From NCBI GenBank assembly GCA_016185205.1, contig JACPOA010000031.1, forward strand, positions 62,001-126,000: a DNA stretch of 64,000 nucleotides, in the 5' to 3' direction. Shown here in pieces: positions 44,537-54,783 of the stretch. Within the stretch, counting starts at the first letter, position 1. Each line of letters starts with the position of its first letter. Under the pieces are notes generated by a model. That model did no database searches. It was not told the DNA's origin and saw only the letters and a list, made by a program, of their open reading frames with translations. A program made the position numbers and the translations under genes. This stretch comes from Hyphomicrobiales bacterium. GTDB lineage: Bacteria > Pseudomonadota > Alphaproteobacteria > Rhizobiales > Xanthobacteraceae.

Positions 44537-44879
44537 TTCACCCGAACTTGCGCTAACCGATATTGCCGCCAATATCGCGCTGGCCCAAAACTTCGTTCGC
44601 GATTTTTCCTTTGACGAGTTTCAAGCTGACAGGCGGACAGTCTATGCCGTTATTCGATGCCTCGAAATCATTTCCGAGGCGTCGCGCCGGCTGCCGCCCG
44701 ATCTAAGGAGCCGCCACCCAGACATCGAGTGGAACGAAATTGCTGCTGCGGGAAGCGTCTATCGCCATGCTTACCAACTGGTCCGAGACGATGCTGTTTG
44801 GAAAACGGTTCACCACAATCTCGAGCCATTGCTTGCAATGGTCGAGCGGGAACTGCGGCGGTTAAAGAGCAGTTCATAG
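44526..44879 (+). CDS. HEPN-domain (DUF86, HepT-like) protein
   Basis: The ATG at 44526, overlapping the MNT stop, is preferred over an earlier one at 44514; 117 residues. It is an all-helical DUF86 protein (LTDIAANIALAQNF, YAVIRCLEIISEASRRLP). The usual RNase motif Rx4-6H is altered: the segment reads AAGSVYRHAY, with Gly where the catalytic Arg normally sits and RHAY kept. HepT-type partners are RNase toxins; this variant may be weakened or may use the shifted Arg. Confidence 0.85.
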   Translation: MPSNSPELALTDIAANIALAQNFVRDFSFDEFQADRRTVYAVIRCLEIISEASRRLPPDLRSRHPDIEWNEIAAAGSVYRHAYQLVRDDAVWKTVHHNLEPLLAMVERELRRLKSSS

Positions 44880-44968
44880 CAAGTTTGCCGCTTTCTTGAC
44901 TTATTGGCCGCCGAAGGGGCAGTTTCGCCGCTCATTCCTTGTTTCATCGCGACTTTCGCCGGAACCCC

Positions 44969-45937
44969 ATGCGCAGCTATCTCGATTTCGAAAAGCCGGT
45001 GGCCGAACTGGAGGCCAAGGTCGAGGAACTGCGCGCGCTGAGCGATAGCGGCGAAGCGGTCTCGGTCGGCGACGAGATCGGCCGGCTCGAGGGCAAGGCC
45101 GCGCTCGCGCTCAAGGAACTCTATGCCGATCTGACGCCCTGGCAGAAGGCGCAGGTCGCGCGCCATCCGCAGCGGCCGCATTGCCTCGATACCATCGCCG
45201 GCCTGATCGCCAATTTCATTCCGCTCGCCGGCGACCGCAAATTCGGCGACGACCCGGCCATCGTCGGCGGCTTCGGCCGCTTCCGCGGCGACAGCGTCTG
45301 CGTCATCGGCCACGAGAAGGGCTCCGACACCGAGAGCCGGCTCAAGCATAATTTCGGCATGGCGCGGCCGGAGGGCTACCGCAAGGCGGTGCGCCTGATG
45401 GAGATGGCCGACCGCTTCGGCATTCCGCTGATCACGCTGGTCGACACCGCCGGCGCCTATCCCGGCATCGGCGCCGAAGAGCGCGGCCAGGCCGAAGCGA
45501 TCGCGCGCTCGACCGACGTCTGTTTGGGACTGGGCGTGCCGAGCGTGACGGTGATCCTGGGCGAAGGCGGCTCCGGCGGCGCCATCGCGCTCGCCACCGC
45601 CAACCGCGTGCTGATGCTGGAGCACGCCATCTATTCCGTGATCTCGCCGGAAGGCGCCGCCTCGATCCTGTGGCGCGACACGTCGAAGGCACAGGAAGCC
45701 GCCACCAACATGAAGATCACGGCGCAGGACATGGTGCGCTTCGGCGTCATCGACACCGTGGTGACGGAACCGACCGGCGGCGCTCATCGCGATCCGCAGG
45801 CCGCCATCGCCGCCATCGGCGAGGCCGTCGGCAATGCGCTGGCCGAACTCAAGCCGCTCGACCGCGAAACCGTGCGCCGGCAGCGGCGCGAGAAGTTCCT
45901 GGCCATGGGGCGGAGCATGGGAAGGTTGGCGGGGTAG
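44969..45937 (+). CDS. accA: Acetyl-CoA carboxylase carboxyltransferase subunit alpha
   Basis: The ATG at 44969 gives [22 protein letters not shown], the normal start; 322 residues. Family signatures are [66 protein letters not shown] and [12 protein letters not shown]. With AccD it transfers carboxylate from carboxybiotin to acetyl-CoA, the first step of fatty-acid synthesis. Confidence 0.97.
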   Translation: MRSYLDFEKPVAELEAKVEELRALSDSGEAVSVGDEIGRLEGKAALALKELYADLTPWQKAQVARHPQRPHCLDTIAGLIANFIPLAGDRKFGDDPAIVGGFGRFRGDSVCVIGHEKGSDTESRLKHNFGMARPEGYRKAVRLMEMADRFGIPLITLVDTAGAYPGIGAEERGQAEAIARSTDVCLGLGVPSVTVILGEGGSGGAIALATANRVLMLEHAIYSVISPEGAASILWRDTSKAQEAATNMKITAQDMVRFGVIDTVVTEPTGGAHRDPQAAIAAIGEAVGNALAELKPLDRETVRRQRREKFLAMGRSMGRLAG

Positions 45938-46528
45938 GAGTTACACACTTCGGTAAAAGCAGTGTCTTCCGAATTTGGAGAACACATGACCGACCGGTTT
46001 TTTCGTCTACTCCATCTGCGGGCGCCCACTGTTGAGCGCTTGCCAGAATGGTTTCAATATTGAGGGTGCCGATTTAGAAAAGGCGTTTGGATATAGCCTA
46101 GAATATTCGGTTGATGACGTGAAAAACAATGGCGTTAATCTAATCAGCGCTCGGGAGATATTAAGCATCGACACTCTGTTTCAAAAAGCTAGTTACGATA
46201 AAGCTACTTCGGTTCCGCAGTCCGTACGAGTGCTGGCGCGCGCCCGCGCCCTATCCCTCGCCCGCAAGGGGAGGGTGGTCGGCGAAGCCGACCGGGTGGG
46301 GTTTGCTCTCAGGTTCGCCGCAGCCCGCCCCCACCCGCCGCTCGCAAGTGCTCGCGGCCGCCCTTCCCCTTCGGGGGAGGGATAAGAAAGGAGCCCACCG
46401 GCATGGTTTACCTTTGCTTTACCATACACTTACCGGCCGCCGCGGGACGGCTCGTTTGCCTTGCGGATGCCACATCTTATGGATAACGATGTGTCAATGA
46501 GGGCCCGCCGCTTCGGGGAGTACTGCGT
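45938..46528. other. Intergenic region with low-GC fragment and palindromic repeat
   Basis: From about 45970 to 46215 the DNA is markedly lower in GC than its surroundings. A rightward frame (46032-46385, TTG start) encodes FNIEGADLEKAFGYSLEYSV and similar text but has no ribosome site and runs into a GC-rich palindromic repeat at about 46240-46385, so it is at best a gene remnant. A short frame from 45986 (MTDRFFRLLHL) ends after 25 codons in a different phase, which would fit a frameshifted gene. No family recognised. Confidence 0.4.
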
Positions 46529-48112
46529 TTGAAACGACCCTATTTGCGCGCGCTGCTGGCAAGCGCGGCTGTGGCCGCTGCGATTGCCCTTGCCGGCTGC
46601 AACCCCAGCGACATTCCGACCAATGGCCGCGCGCAGGCTCCGCTGTCCGAAAAGATGCTCTCCCTGATCGCGGAGAAGCAGATGGACAAGGAGTCGCCTA
46701 TCCTCGCCCGCATCTTCAAGGAAGAGGCGGAGCTGGAGGTGTGGAAGAAGGACCGCGACGGCAATTTCACGCTGCTCAAGACCTACCCGATCTGCCGCTG
46801 GTCGGGCGATCTCGGTCCCAAGAAAAAGGAAGGCGACCGCCAGGCGCCGGAGGGCTTCTACACCATCACGCCCGGACAGATGAATCCGGCCTCCAATTAC
46901 TACCTCGCCTTCAACACCGGCTTTCCCAACAGCTATGACCGCGCCATGGGCTACACCGGCTCCGAGCTGATGGTGCATGGCGACTGCTCCTCGCGCGGCT
47001 GCTACGCCATGACCGACGAACAGATTCAGGAAATCTACGCGCTGGCGCGCGAGTCGTTCTTCGGCGGGCAGACGGCGTTCCAGCTGCAGGCCTTTCCGTT
47101 CCGCATGACCGCGCTGAACATGGCCAAGCATCGCAACAATCCGAACTTCGCGTTCTGGAAGATGCTCAAGGAAGGCCACGACCATTTCGAAGCCACCAGG
47201 CAGGAGCCGAAGGTCGCGGTCTGCGAGAAGCGCTACGTGTTCGATGCGGCTCAGCCGGAAAATGCCTCGAAGCCGTTCAAGTTCGATGCCAAGGGCAAGT
47301 GCCCGGTCTACCGGCTCGATCCGTCGGTCGCCGAGGCGGTGCTCGACAAGCGGCGCAGCGAACAATTCCAGATGGCTGAATACACCGCCCGCAACATCGC
47401 CACTGCGCCGCCGCGCAACGGGCTCGACGGCGGCATGAACCCGGTATTCGCGAGCAAGCTCGCCTCGCATAACGCATTCGACAATGACGGCCGCAGCTAT
47501 CAGCTCGCCGGCAATAGCGTGGCGCCCGGCGCGCTGCCGCGTACCCCCGCGCCGCCGGCCACCCGTGCCGACGAGGCGCGCCAAGCCCAGCAGCCGAGCG
47601 CGCCGGTGGCGCTGGCGAGCGTGCCGATGCCGCAGTCGGCGCCGCAGCCGAAGGAAGGCGTTGCTCCGCCCGAGCAGCCGAAGTCGATCGCCGGATTGCT
47701 CGGCAATCTGTTCAGCGGGCCGCAAGCGGAAGCCAAGCCGGCCGCGCCAGCGGCAGCCGAGAACACGCAAGTCGCCTTGCGCGGCAGCAATACCGAGCTG
47801 GCGGCGAAACCCAAACGCCTCGGCGTTGTGCGCGCCGCCGCCGCTGCGACCGTCAGCACGCCGAAGCCGCGCGAGGCCGCGCCGGCCAAGCCGAAGGCGG
47901 TGGCCGACAAACCTTCCGAACCCGCCGCCAAGAAAACCGAAACGCCGCGCGTGACGCAGCAAGCCGAGAAGCCAGACGCGCCGCGCGCGCCCGAGCGCGA
48001 ACTGCGCACCGCGTTCTCGGCCCCGCCGGCCGGCAGCAGCGGCCTGCTCACAGGCGCCCAGCCGGTGGTCCCGGCCGGTTCGTTCGACAGCCGCTTCTCT
48101 GGATTCCGCTGA
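46529..48112 (+). CDS. YafK-type L,D-transpeptidase lipoprotein with Pro/Ala-rich tail
   Basis: A TTG start with GGGGAG eight bases upstream gives 527 residues. A lipobox (IALAGC, Cys about 24) predicts membrane anchoring. The catalytic domain (about 60-270) has the signature LMVHGDCSSRGCYAM, with His and the nucleophilic Cys of L,D-transpeptidases. Family members cross-link peptidoglycan or detach lipoprotein from it. The last 220 residues are low complexity, Pro/Ala/Lys-rich (KPAAPAAAENTQ, PAKPKAVADK), possibly spanning the periplasm. Confidence 0.87.
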   Translation: MKRPYLRALLASAAVAAAIALAGCNPSDIPTNGRAQAPLSEKMLSLIAEKQMDKESPILARIFKEEAELEVWKKDRDGNFTLLKTYPICRWSGDLGPKKKEGDRQAPEGFYTITPGQMNPASNYYLAFNTGFPNSYDRAMGYTGSELMVHGDCSSRGCYAMTDEQIQEIYALARESFFGGQTAFQLQAFPFRMTALNMAKHRNNPNFAFWKMLKEGHDHFEATRQEPKVAVCEKRYVFDAAQPENASKPFKFDAKGKCPVYRLDPSVAEAVLDKRRSEQFQMAEYTARNIATAPPRNGLDGGMNPVFASKLASHNAFDNDGRSYQLAGNSVAPGALPRTPAPPATRADEARQAQQPSAPVALASVPMPQSAPQPKEGVAPPEQPKSIAGLLGNLFSGPQAEAKPAAPAAAENTQVALRGSNTELAAKPKRLGVVRAAAAATVSTPKPREAAPAKPKAVADKPSEPAAKKTETPRVTQQAEKPDAPRAPERELRTAFSAPPAGSSGLLTGAQPVVPAGSFDSRFSGFR

Positions 48113-48129
48113 CGGCACCGTCCTCGAGC

Positions 48130-48396
48130 ATGGACTGCTTCGTCTACGTCCTCGGAACGCTCGCCAAAAATCGCCATCTGACCTATGTCGGCTGGACCAA
48201 TGACGTCACCCGGCGTCTGGCCCAGCACAATGCCGGCAAGGGCGCGCGCACGACGCGCGGACGCGTCTGGGTGCTGCTGCATTCGGAATGGTTTGCGACC
48301 CGCCGCGAAGCCATGAGCCGCGAATGGCACCTCAAGCGCGACCGCAAGTTCAGAAAAAAACTGGCGCAAGGGCTGACACGCGGGCGCGCGCGATGA
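48130..48396 (+). CDS. GIY-YIG nuclease-family protein (UPF0213-like)
   Basis: An 88-residue protein consisting of a single GIY-YIG domain: FVYVLGTLAKNRHLTYVGWTNDVTRRLAQHNAGKG, then HSEWFATRREAMSREWHLKR with the Glu of the active site. The first Gly-Ile-Tyr is FVYV and the second is YVGW, as in the UPF0213 group. These small proteins may act in DNA repair or as lone nucleases. Its reading frame lies 17 bases after the L,D-transpeptidase stop. Confidence 0.88.
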   Translation: MDCFVYVLGTLAKNRHLTYVGWTNDVTRRLAQHNAGKGARTTRGRVWVLLHSEWFATRREAMSREWHLKRDRKFRKKLAQGLTRGRAR

Positions 48397-48481
48397 GCAT
48401 CTTCAGCGAGCCGAACAGCGACATCGTGGATTTCGATGCCGATCTTGCGGCCTTACGTTCCTGCGCGCGCCGCAGCGACAG

Positions 48482-48602
48482 CATCATGGACCCTTGGTCG
48501 AACTGGTCGAGCTTCTGTTTCCGAACGAGGCCTCCCGCCGCACGCTGTTCTGGACCACACCGCGCCGCTTGTTCGGCTTCGGCGAGAAAGGCGCCGGCTA
48601 AG
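48482..48602 (+). pseudogene. Amidohydrolase C-terminal remnant
   Basis: In one plus-strand phase the sequence [39 protein letters not shown] ends in a stop at 48600-48602. This is the usual end of amidohydrolase-2 family enzymes (DGxLVxLVxxxxPNEAxRxxxLxxxPxRLFGF). Nothing of the TIM-barrel precedes it; the sequence upstream changes phase and character. It abuts the secA stop on the other strand. Likely a leftover of a deleted gene. Confidence 0.6.
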
Positions 48603-51393
48603 CAAACCGCCCGTGGCAGTGCTTGTATTTCTTGCCGGAGCCGCAGGGACACGGCTCGTTGCGGCCGACCTTGCCCCAGCTGGTGGGGTCGTTCGCATTG
48701 CGCTCGGCTTGCGCGCCATTGCCGTTGCCGGCGAACGCCGGCGCCAGGGCCGGCGCCATCTCGTCCTCGCCGGTCGCCGGATCCACCTTGTGCGCTTCCA
48801 TGTAGGGCAGCTTGCTGGCCTCCTCGGCCGGCGGCTGCTGCACGATTTCCACGCGCATGAGCTGGCCGGTCACCGCCTCGCGCAGATGCACCATCATCGC
48901 CTCGAACAGGCTGAAGGCCTCCGCCTTGTATTCGTTGAGCGGATCGCGCTGGCCGTAGCCGCGCAGGCCAACCACCTGGCGCAGGTGCTCGAGCATGACC
49001 AGATGGTCGCGCCAGAGATGGTCGAGCGTCTGCAGCAGGATCGACTTCTCGACATAGCGCATGACCTCGGGGGTCCATTTGGCCACCTTGCCCGCCATGT
49101 GCTCGTCGGCGCGCCGCTCGATGCGTTCGCGCATTTCCTCGTCGGCGATGCCTTCTTCCTTGGCCCACTCCTTGACCGGCAGTTCGAGCGCGAGCACCTC
49201 GCGCAACGCCTGGTCCAAGCCGTTCACGTCCCACTGCTCGGCATAGGCATTGGGCGGGATATGCTTGGCGACCAGCTCGTCGATCACCGAATGGCGCATG
49301 CCGGCGACGGTTTCGTCGACCGCCTCGTCGCGCATCAGTTCGAGCCGTTCCTCGAAGATCACCTTGCGCTGGTCGTTCATCACGTTGTCGAACTTGAGCA
49401 GGTTCTTGCGGATGTCGAAGTTGCGCGCCTCGACCTTCTGCTGCGCTTTTTCCAGCGCCTTGTTGATCCAGGGATGAACGATGGCCTCGTTCTCCTTCAA
49501 GCCCAGCTTCTGCAACATGCCGTCGAGCTTGTCGGAGCCGAAGATGCGCATGAGATCGTCTTCGAGCGACAGGAAGAACTTGGAATGACCGGGATCACCC
49601 TGGCGGCCGGAGCGGCCGCGCAACTGGTTGTCGATGCGGCGGCTCTCGTGCCGCTCGGTGCCGAGCACAAAGAGCCCGCCGGCGGCCAGCGCCTTGTCCT
49701 TCAGCCGCGCGACCTGCTTGCGGATCTCGTCGGCCTGCGGGCTTTTCTCGCGCGCGCGCGGATCGTCGAAGCCGGCGATCTCCTGGCGGATACGCATGTC
49801 GGCATTGCCGCCGAGCTGGATGTCGGTGCCGCGGCCGGCCATGTTGGTAGCGATGGTGACGGCGCCCGGCACGCCGGCCTGCGAGACGATGAAGGCCTCC
49901 TGCTCGTGGTAACGGGCATTGAGGATGGCAAACACCTTGGTCTTGGTGGCGCCGTCATCGCCGGAATAGAGCGCGGCGAAGGCATTGGGATCGGTGAAGT
50001 CGTGCGACTCCCAGCCGGCCTGGCGCAGCATATCGGCGAGCTGTTCGGACTTCTCGATCGACGTTGTGCCGACCAGCACCGGCTGGCCGCGCAATTTACA
50101 ATCCTCGATCAAGGTGATGATCGAGCGGTATTTCTCCTTGGTCGTGCGATAGACCTCGTCGTCGTCGTCGATGCGCACCAACGGCATGTTGGTCGGCACT
50201 TCCAGCACTTCGAGATTGTAGATGTCCATGAACTCGTCGGCTTCGGTGAGCGCCGTGCCGGTCATGCCCGAGAGCTTCTCATACATGCGGAAGTAATTCT
50301 GGAAGGTGATCGAGGCCAGCGTCTGGTTTTCCGGCTGGATCGGCTGATGCTCCTTGGCCTCGAGCGCCTGGTGCAGCCCTTCCGAATAGCGCCGGCCCGG
50401 CATCATGCGGCCGGTGAACTCGTCGATGATCACCACCTCGCCGTTGCGCACGATATAGTCCTTGTCGCGCTGGAACAGCTTGTGCGCGCGCAGGGCCTGG
50501 TTGACGTGATGCACGACCGAGACGTTCTCGACGTCGTACAGCGACTCGCCCTTGAGCTCGTCGGCCGCGCGCAGCCGTTGCTCGAGCTTTTCCATGCCGG
50601 CTTCGGTCAGCGTCACCGTGCGCTGCTTCTCGTCGACCTCGTAGTCGGTCTTGTCGAGCGCCGGGATGTAGCTGTCGATGGTGTTGTAGAATTCGGAGCG
50701 GTCGTCAAGCGGACCGGAAATGATCAGCGGCGTGCGCGCCTCGTCGACCAGGATCGAGTCGACTTCGTCGACGATGCCGTAGATGTGTCCGCGCTGGACC
50801 ATGTCCTCCAGCCGGTACTTCATGTTGTCGCGCAGATAGTCGAAGCCGAGTTCGTTGTTGGTGCCGTAGGTGACGTCGCAGTCGTAAGCCTTCTTGCGCT
50901 GCTCGTCGTCCAGGCCGTGCACGATTGTGCCGACGGTGAGCCCGAGGAAGCCGTAGATCTGCCCCATCCATTCGGCGTCGCGCTTGGCGAGGTAGTCGTT
51001 GACCGTGACCACGTGCACGCCGCGGCCCGACAGCGCGTTGAGATAGACCGCGAGCGTGGCGACCAGGGTCTTGCCTTCGCCGGTCTTCATCTCGGCGATT
51101 TTGCCCTCGTGCAAGATCATGCCGCCGATCAGCTGCACGTCGAAGTGCCGCTGGCCGAGCGTGCGCTTGGCCGCCTCGCGGCAGGTGGCGAAGGCGGGCA
51201 CCAGGATGTCGTCGAGCGCGGTGCCGTCGGCGATCTGCTTCTTGAACTCGGCGGTGCGCGCCTTGAGCGCGTCGTCGGAGAGCGCCTCGATCTCTTTTTC
51301 CAGCGCGTTGATGGCAGCGACGCGCGGCTGATAGCTGCGGATCCGCCTTTCATTGGCGGAGCCAAACAGCTTGCGGGCGACGGCGCCGATCAT
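48598..51393 (-). CDS. secA: Preprotein translocase ATPase SecA
   Basis: A 931-residue motor of the Sec pathway. Seen in order: [21 protein letters not shown] start, Walker [48 protein letters not shown], the preprotein cross-linking domain, [13 protein letters not shown] in the second nucleotide-binding fold, a [10 protein letters not shown] motif, and a C-terminal zinc-binding [16 protein letters not shown] that contacts SecB and lipids. ATG at 51393 has GGAGCTTCC upstream. Confidence 0.98.
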   Translation of the reverse strand: MIGAVARKLFGSANERRIRSYQPRVAAINALEKEIEALSDDALKARTAEFKKQIADGTALDDILVPAFATCREAAKRTLGQRHFDVQLIGGMILHEGKIAEMKTGEGKTLVATLAVYLNALSGRGVHVVTVNDYLAKRDAEWMGQIYGFLGLTVGTIVHGLDDEQRKKAYDCDVTYGTNNELGFDYLRDNMKYRLEDMVQRGHIYGIVDEVDSILVDEARTPLIISGPLDDRSEFYNTIDSYIPALDKTDYEVDEKQRTVTLTEAGMEKLEQRLRAADELKGESLYDVENVSVVHHVNQALRAHKLFQRDKDYIVRNGEVVIIDEFTGRMMPGRRYSEGLHQALEAKEHQPIQPENQTLASITFQNYFRMYEKLSGMTGTALTEADEFMDIYNLEVLEVPTNMPLVRIDDDDEVYRTTKEKYRSIITLIEDCKLRGQPVLVGTTSIEKSEQLADMLRQAGWESHDFTDPNAFAALYSGDDGATKTKVFAILNARYHEQEAFIVSQAGVPGAVTIATNMAGRGTDIQLGGNADMRIRQEIAGFDDPRAREKSPQADEIRKQVARLKDKALAAGGLFVLGTERHESRRIDNQLRGRSGRQGDPGHSKFFLSLEDDLMRIFGSDKLDGMLQKLGLKENEAIVHPWINKALEKAQQKVEARNFDIRKNLLKFDNVMNDQRKVIFEERLELMRDEAVDETVAGMRHSVIDELVAKHIPPNAYAEQWDVNGLDQALREVLALELPVKEWAKEEGIADEEMRERIERRADEHMAGKVAKWTPEVMRYVEKSILLQTLDHLWRDHLVMLEHLRQVVGLRGYGQRDPLNEYKAEAFSLFEAMMVHLREAVTGQLMRVEIVQQPPAEEASKLPYMEAHKVDPATGEDEMAPALAPAFAGNGNGAQAERNANDPTSWGKVGRNEPCPCGSGKKYKHCHGRFA

Positions 51394-51599
51394 ACGGGAA
51401 GCTCCTTAACGATGCCGGGGCGCTTCTACCACGCCGCCGCGGCCGGTTGTTGCTTCCGGCGCTCCGGAAATACGGCACTTTTCGGGCAAATTCGATGCGC
51501 ATAAGCGCAACCAGCCATGATTATCGATCAGATAGGAGGGGGTCGGTTTAATGTCAATTGGCGGCTTGCCGCGGGATGAAAAGGGCTGATTCTTGCCTG

Positions 51600-51646
51600 C
51601 GCATGATCTTATCCGAAAACCGGTACCTACTTTTCGGGATTATGCG
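51600..51646. repeat. Palindromic intergenic repeat between secA and the PPIase gene
   Basis: CGCATGATCTTATCCGAAAA and TTTTCGGGATTATGCG form an imperfect palindrome around CCGGTACC. Nearly the same unit is widespread between genes of Rhizobiales. The remaining 372-base gap 51394-51765 between the divergent genes holds no credible gene. Confidence 0.6.
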
Positions 51647-51765
51647 CCATCACGCGGTCGTTAAGTCTTTCCGACCGGTCCGCCATTGCAAAGCCCAGGT
51701 TGTTGGGCGACAAGTCCGCCGCAATTCGCACGTTTGCCGATCATTCCCTTGCCAAGGACAGCGTC

Positions 51766-52665
51766 ATGACGACCATCGCCTTTCTTGCCCGCCGGGCCGG
51801 TATCCTTGCCGCGCTGGTGCTGTTGGCGGCGCCGAGCGGACCGCTGTTCGCCCAGGACGCCGCCAAGGACCCGGTGGTGGCCAAGGTCAACGGCATCGAG
51901 ATCCGCCAGAGCGACCTCGCCATCGCCGAAGAGGAGGCCGGCCAGCTTCCGGCGATGTCGCCGGAGGCCAAGCAGGACTACCTGGTGCAGATCTCGGCCG
52001 ACCTGATCCTGGTGGCGAAGGAAGCCGAGGCCAAGAAATTCGGCGATACGGCCTCCTTCAAGCGCAAGATGGAATTCAACCGCAGGAAGCTGCTGATGGA
52101 AGGGCTGCTGCAATCGGTCGCCAAGGACGCGCTCACCGACGCCGCCATGCACAAGGTCTATGACGAAGCCATCAAGCAGGTCGGCGACGAGAAGGAAGTG
52201 CACGCCCGCCATATCCTGATTCGCGCCGCCGCCGGCGACGAGAAGGCCGGCAAGGAGGCCGAGGACAAGATCAAGGCGGTGATCGAGCGCCTGAAGAAGG
52301 GCGAGGACTTCGTCAAGGTCGCCAACGAACTGACCGAAGATCCCTCCGGCAAGGCCAATGGCGGCGACCTCGATTATTTCAGCAAGGAGCAGATGGTGCC
52401 GGAATTCTCCGATACCGCCTTCAAGCTGGAGAAGGGCCAGATTTCCGAGCCGGTGAAGACCCAGTTCGGCTGGCACGTGCTCAAGGTCGAGGACAAGCGC
52501 GCCAAAGCGCCGCCGAAGTTCGAAGATATCAAGCCGCAGATCGAGCGCTATGTGGTGGGCAAGGCGCAGTCCGAAATGGTCATCAAGCTGCGCGCCGAGG
52601 CCAAGATCGAACGCCTCGATAAGCCGGCGGCACCGGCGGCATCTGCCGCGCCGGCGAAGAAGTAA
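51766..52665 (+). CDS. Parvulin-type peptidyl-prolyl isomerase, periplasmic
   Basis: The ATG at 51766, with AAGGA eight bases upstream, gives 299 residues beginning MTTIAFLARRAGILAALVLLAAPSGPLFA, a signal peptide. A SurA/PrsA-like helical part (VVAKVNGIEIRQSDLAIAEEEAG) precedes the rotamase domain: VHARHILIRA, FVKVANELTEDPSGKANGGDLDYFSKEQMVPEFSDTAF and VKTQFGWHVLKVEDKR. It should assist folding of exported proteins, which suits its place divergent from secA. The C-terminus is Ala/Pro/Lys-rich. Confidence 0.94.
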   Translation: MTTIAFLARRAGILAALVLLAAPSGPLFAQDAAKDPVVAKVNGIEIRQSDLAIAEEEAGQLPAMSPEAKQDYLVQISADLILVAKEAEAKKFGDTASFKRKMEFNRRKLLMEGLLQSVAKDALTDAAMHKVYDEAIKQVGDEKEVHARHILIRAAAGDEKAGKEAEDKIKAVIERLKKGEDFVKVANELTEDPSGKANGGDLDYFSKEQMVPEFSDTAFKLEKGQISEPVKTQFGWHVLKVEDKRAKAPPKFEDIKPQIERYVVGKAQSEMVIKLRAEAKIERLDKPAAPAASAAPAKK

Positions 52666-52695
52666 GACCGATCGCACTCATCAAATGAATTCGTC

Positions 52696-52754
52696 ATGGC
52701 CGGCACTCGGGTCCGGCCTTCGGCCGGCCCGAGCACAGGCCTTGTGCCGGCCAT
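52696..52754. repeat. Nested palindrome between PPIase gene and argJ
   Basis: ATGGCCGGCAC (52696-52706) and its exact complement (52744-52754) enclose a second GC-rich hairpin (CTCGGGTCCGGCC with GGCCGGCCCGAG). It follows the PPIase gene by about 30 bases and may end its transcript, although no T-run is present. Confidence 0.65.
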
Positions 52755-52800
52755 TTCGCTTAGGTAGGCACTTCACAGCCTAATCAATCGGGCTCAGCAA

Positions 52801-54036
52801 ATGTCCACCTCGGTTTCCCCTCTCGCCCCAACTAACGTCCCTGAATTGCCGGCGATCGCCGGCGTGCGGCTGGCCACGGCGCAAGCCGGCATCCGCTATG
52901 CCGGCCGCACCGACGTGCTGCTGGCGCTGTTTACGGCCGGCACCAGCGTGGCCGGCGTGTTCACCAAATCGAAATGCCCGTCGGCGCCGGTCGAGTGGTG
53001 CCGCGCGCATCTCAAACCCGGAAAAGCCCGCGCGCTGGTGGTCAATTCCGGCAATGCCAATGCCTTCACCGGCAAGAGCGGACGGGCGGCGACCAAACTC
53101 ACCGCCGAGATCGCCGCCAAGGCGGCAGGCTGCAAGCCGTCCGAGATTTTCCTTGCCTCCACCGGCGTGATCGGCGAGCCGCTCGACGCGACAAAGTTCA
53201 CGCCGGTGATGCAGGGTCTTAGCGACCGCGCGCGGCCCAGCGATTTCCTCGCCGCGGCACGCGCGATCATGACCACCGATACGTTTCCCAAGGTGGCGAC
53301 CGCGAGCGCGAAAATCGGCAAGAGCAAGGTCACCATCAACGGCATCGCCAAGGGCGCCGGCATGATCGCGCCGGATATGGCAACGATGCTCTCGTTCGTC
53401 TTCACCGACGCCGCGATTTCCGCGCCCGCGCTGCAGACGCTGCTCAGGGAGGGCGTCACCGACACCTTCAATGCGGTGACCATCGACGGCGACACCTCCA
53501 CCTCCGACACGTTGATGATGTTCGCCACCGGCCAGGCGTCCGACTGCCCGCGCATCGCCCGCGCCGGCGACCCGCGCCTCAAGGCCTTCAAGAAGGCGCT
53601 GCAACAGGTGCTCGCCAATCTGGCCGAACAGGTCGCGCGCGACGGCGAAGGCGCGCGCAAGCTGGTCGAGATCGTGGTGGAAGGCGCGGTGTCGAAGGCC
53701 TCGGCCCGGCGCATCGCGCTGTCGATCGCCAATTCGCCGCTGGTCAAGACGGCAATCGCCGGCGAGGACGCCAATTGGGGCCGCGTGGTGATGGCGGTGG
53801 GCAAGGCCGGCGAGCCGGCCGAGCGCGACCGGCTGTCGATCTGGTTCGGCGGCATCCGCGTCGCGCACAAGGGCGCGCGCGATCCCGGCTATGACGAGGC
53901 GGCGGTGAGCGTGCAGATGAAAAAGCCGGAAATCTACCTGAAGGTCGCGCTCGGCCTGGGCAAAGGCCGCGACCGCGTGCTGACCTGCGACCTGACCAAG
54001 GACTACGTCGCCATCAACGGCGACTATCGCTCGTAA
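52801..54036 (+). CDS. argJ: Bifunctional ornithine acetyltransferase/N-acetylglutamate synthase
   Basis: A 411-residue enzyme of arginine synthesis that recycles the acetyl group between N-acetylornithine and glutamate. The self-cleavage site with the nucleophilic Thr is in [14 protein letters not shown]; other signatures are [26 protein letters not shown] and a C-terminal [17 protein letters not shown]. The protein cleaves itself into two chains. The mutT-like gene lies about 100 bases downstream in the same direction. Confidence 0.97.
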   Translation: MSTSVSPLAPTNVPELPAIAGVRLATAQAGIRYAGRTDVLLALFTAGTSVAGVFTKSKCPSAPVEWCRAHLKPGKARALVVNSGNANAFTGKSGRAATKLTAEIAAKAAGCKPSEIFLASTGVIGEPLDATKFTPVMQGLSDRARPSDFLAAARAIMTTDTFPKVATASAKIGKSKVTINGIAKGAGMIAPDMATMLSFVFTDAAISAPALQTLLREGVTDTFNAVTIDGDTSTSDTLMMFATGQASDCPRIARAGDPRLKAFKKALQQVLANLAEQVARDGEGARKLVEIVVEGAVSKASARRIALSIANSPLVKTAIAGEDANWGRVVMAVGKAGEPAERDRLSIWFGGIRVAHKGARDPGYDEAAVSVQMKKPEIYLKVALGLGKGRDRVLTCDLTKDYVAINGDYRS

Positions 54037-54132
54037 ACCTTTCGTTTACCGTGGCGGCAGCAGAGCCTTCCGATATCGCGCTATTGAAGGCCTCTTAACC
54101 AAGACCTGCCAATCTTCGAGGCTCGTAGGGCT

Positions 54133-54537
54133 GTGAGCGCCAAAATCGTCCTTGTTGCCGCCTGCGCCCTCGTCGATGCCGACGGCCGTGTGCTCATCGC
54201 GCAGCGCCCGCAAGGCAAGGCGATGGCGGGCTTGTGGGAATTCCCCGGCGGCAAGGTCGAGGACGGCGAGCGGCCGGAACGGAGCTTGATCAGGGAGCTG
54301 AAGGAGGAACTGGGAATCGCCGTCAGCGAGGCCTGCCTCGCGCCGCTCACTTTCGCCAGCCACAGCTATCCGGACTTTCATCTCCTGATGCCGCTCTATG
54401 TCTGCCGGCGCTGGGAGGGAACGGTCACCGCACTGGAAGGACAGCGGCTCGCCTGGGTAAAACCGAACCGGCTGCGCGACTACGAGATGCCCCCGGCGGA
54501 CGTTCCGCTGATCGCGCACCTGATGGCGCTGCTCTAG
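54133..54537 (+). CDS. mutT: (Deoxy)nucleoside triphosphate pyrophosphohydrolase, MutT-like Nudix
   Basis: A 134-residue Nudix hydrolase starting at GTG (MSAKIVLVAACALVDADGRVLIAQRP). The Nudix box is GGKVEDGERPERSLIRELKEELGI, with all metal-binding glutamates. WEFPGGK and VTALEGQRLAWVKPNRLRDYEMPPAD are typical of MutT, which removes 8-oxo-dGTP to prevent mutation. It follows argJ, a common pairing in this group. Confidence 0.93.
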   Translation: MSAKIVLVAACALVDADGRVLIAQRPQGKAMAGLWEFPGGKVEDGERPERSLIRELKEELGIAVSEACLAPLTFASHSYPDFHLLMPLYVCRRWEGTVTALEGQRLAWVKPNRLRDYEMPPADVPLIAHLMALL

Positions 54538-54576
54538 ATCACGAAGCCGGAAACGCTCGAACACGTCGGATACGCC

Positions 54577-54768
54577 ATGCGAAGCTTCATTACGAGATGC
54601 CGCCTTCACCGCTGCCAGCGCTCTTTCGCGCAGGATAAAAGCGGCGCGACGGCGATCGAATACGCGCTCATCGCGTCCGGTGTCAGCGTTGCCATCGTCG
54701 GGGCGCTGACGATGCTCGGCACGCAGATCATGGTGGTCTTCTACGACAAGCTGAACAACTTGTTCTGA
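54577..54768 (+). CDS. Flp-family type IVb pilin
   Basis: A 63-residue protein with the Flp pilin pattern: a short basic leader, DKSGATAIEYALIASGVSVAIVGALTML and a short hydrophilic tail. Cleavage would occur before the ATAIEYALI helix, with the conserved Glu at position 5. Flp pilins build adhesive pili through a Tad secretion system; no tad genes are in the window, so this is an orphan copy depending on machinery elsewhere. Confidence 0.92.
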   Translation: MRSFITRCRLHRCQRSFAQDKSGATAIEYALIASGVSVAIVGALTMLGTQIMVVFYDKLNNLF

Positions 54769-54783
54769 GCCGCGCGCGGGCAA

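Noticed and set aside
54030-54052. GTAAAC...GTTTAC hairpin after argJ as a terminator
   Set aside because: The stem is only six bases and no T-run follows on either strand.
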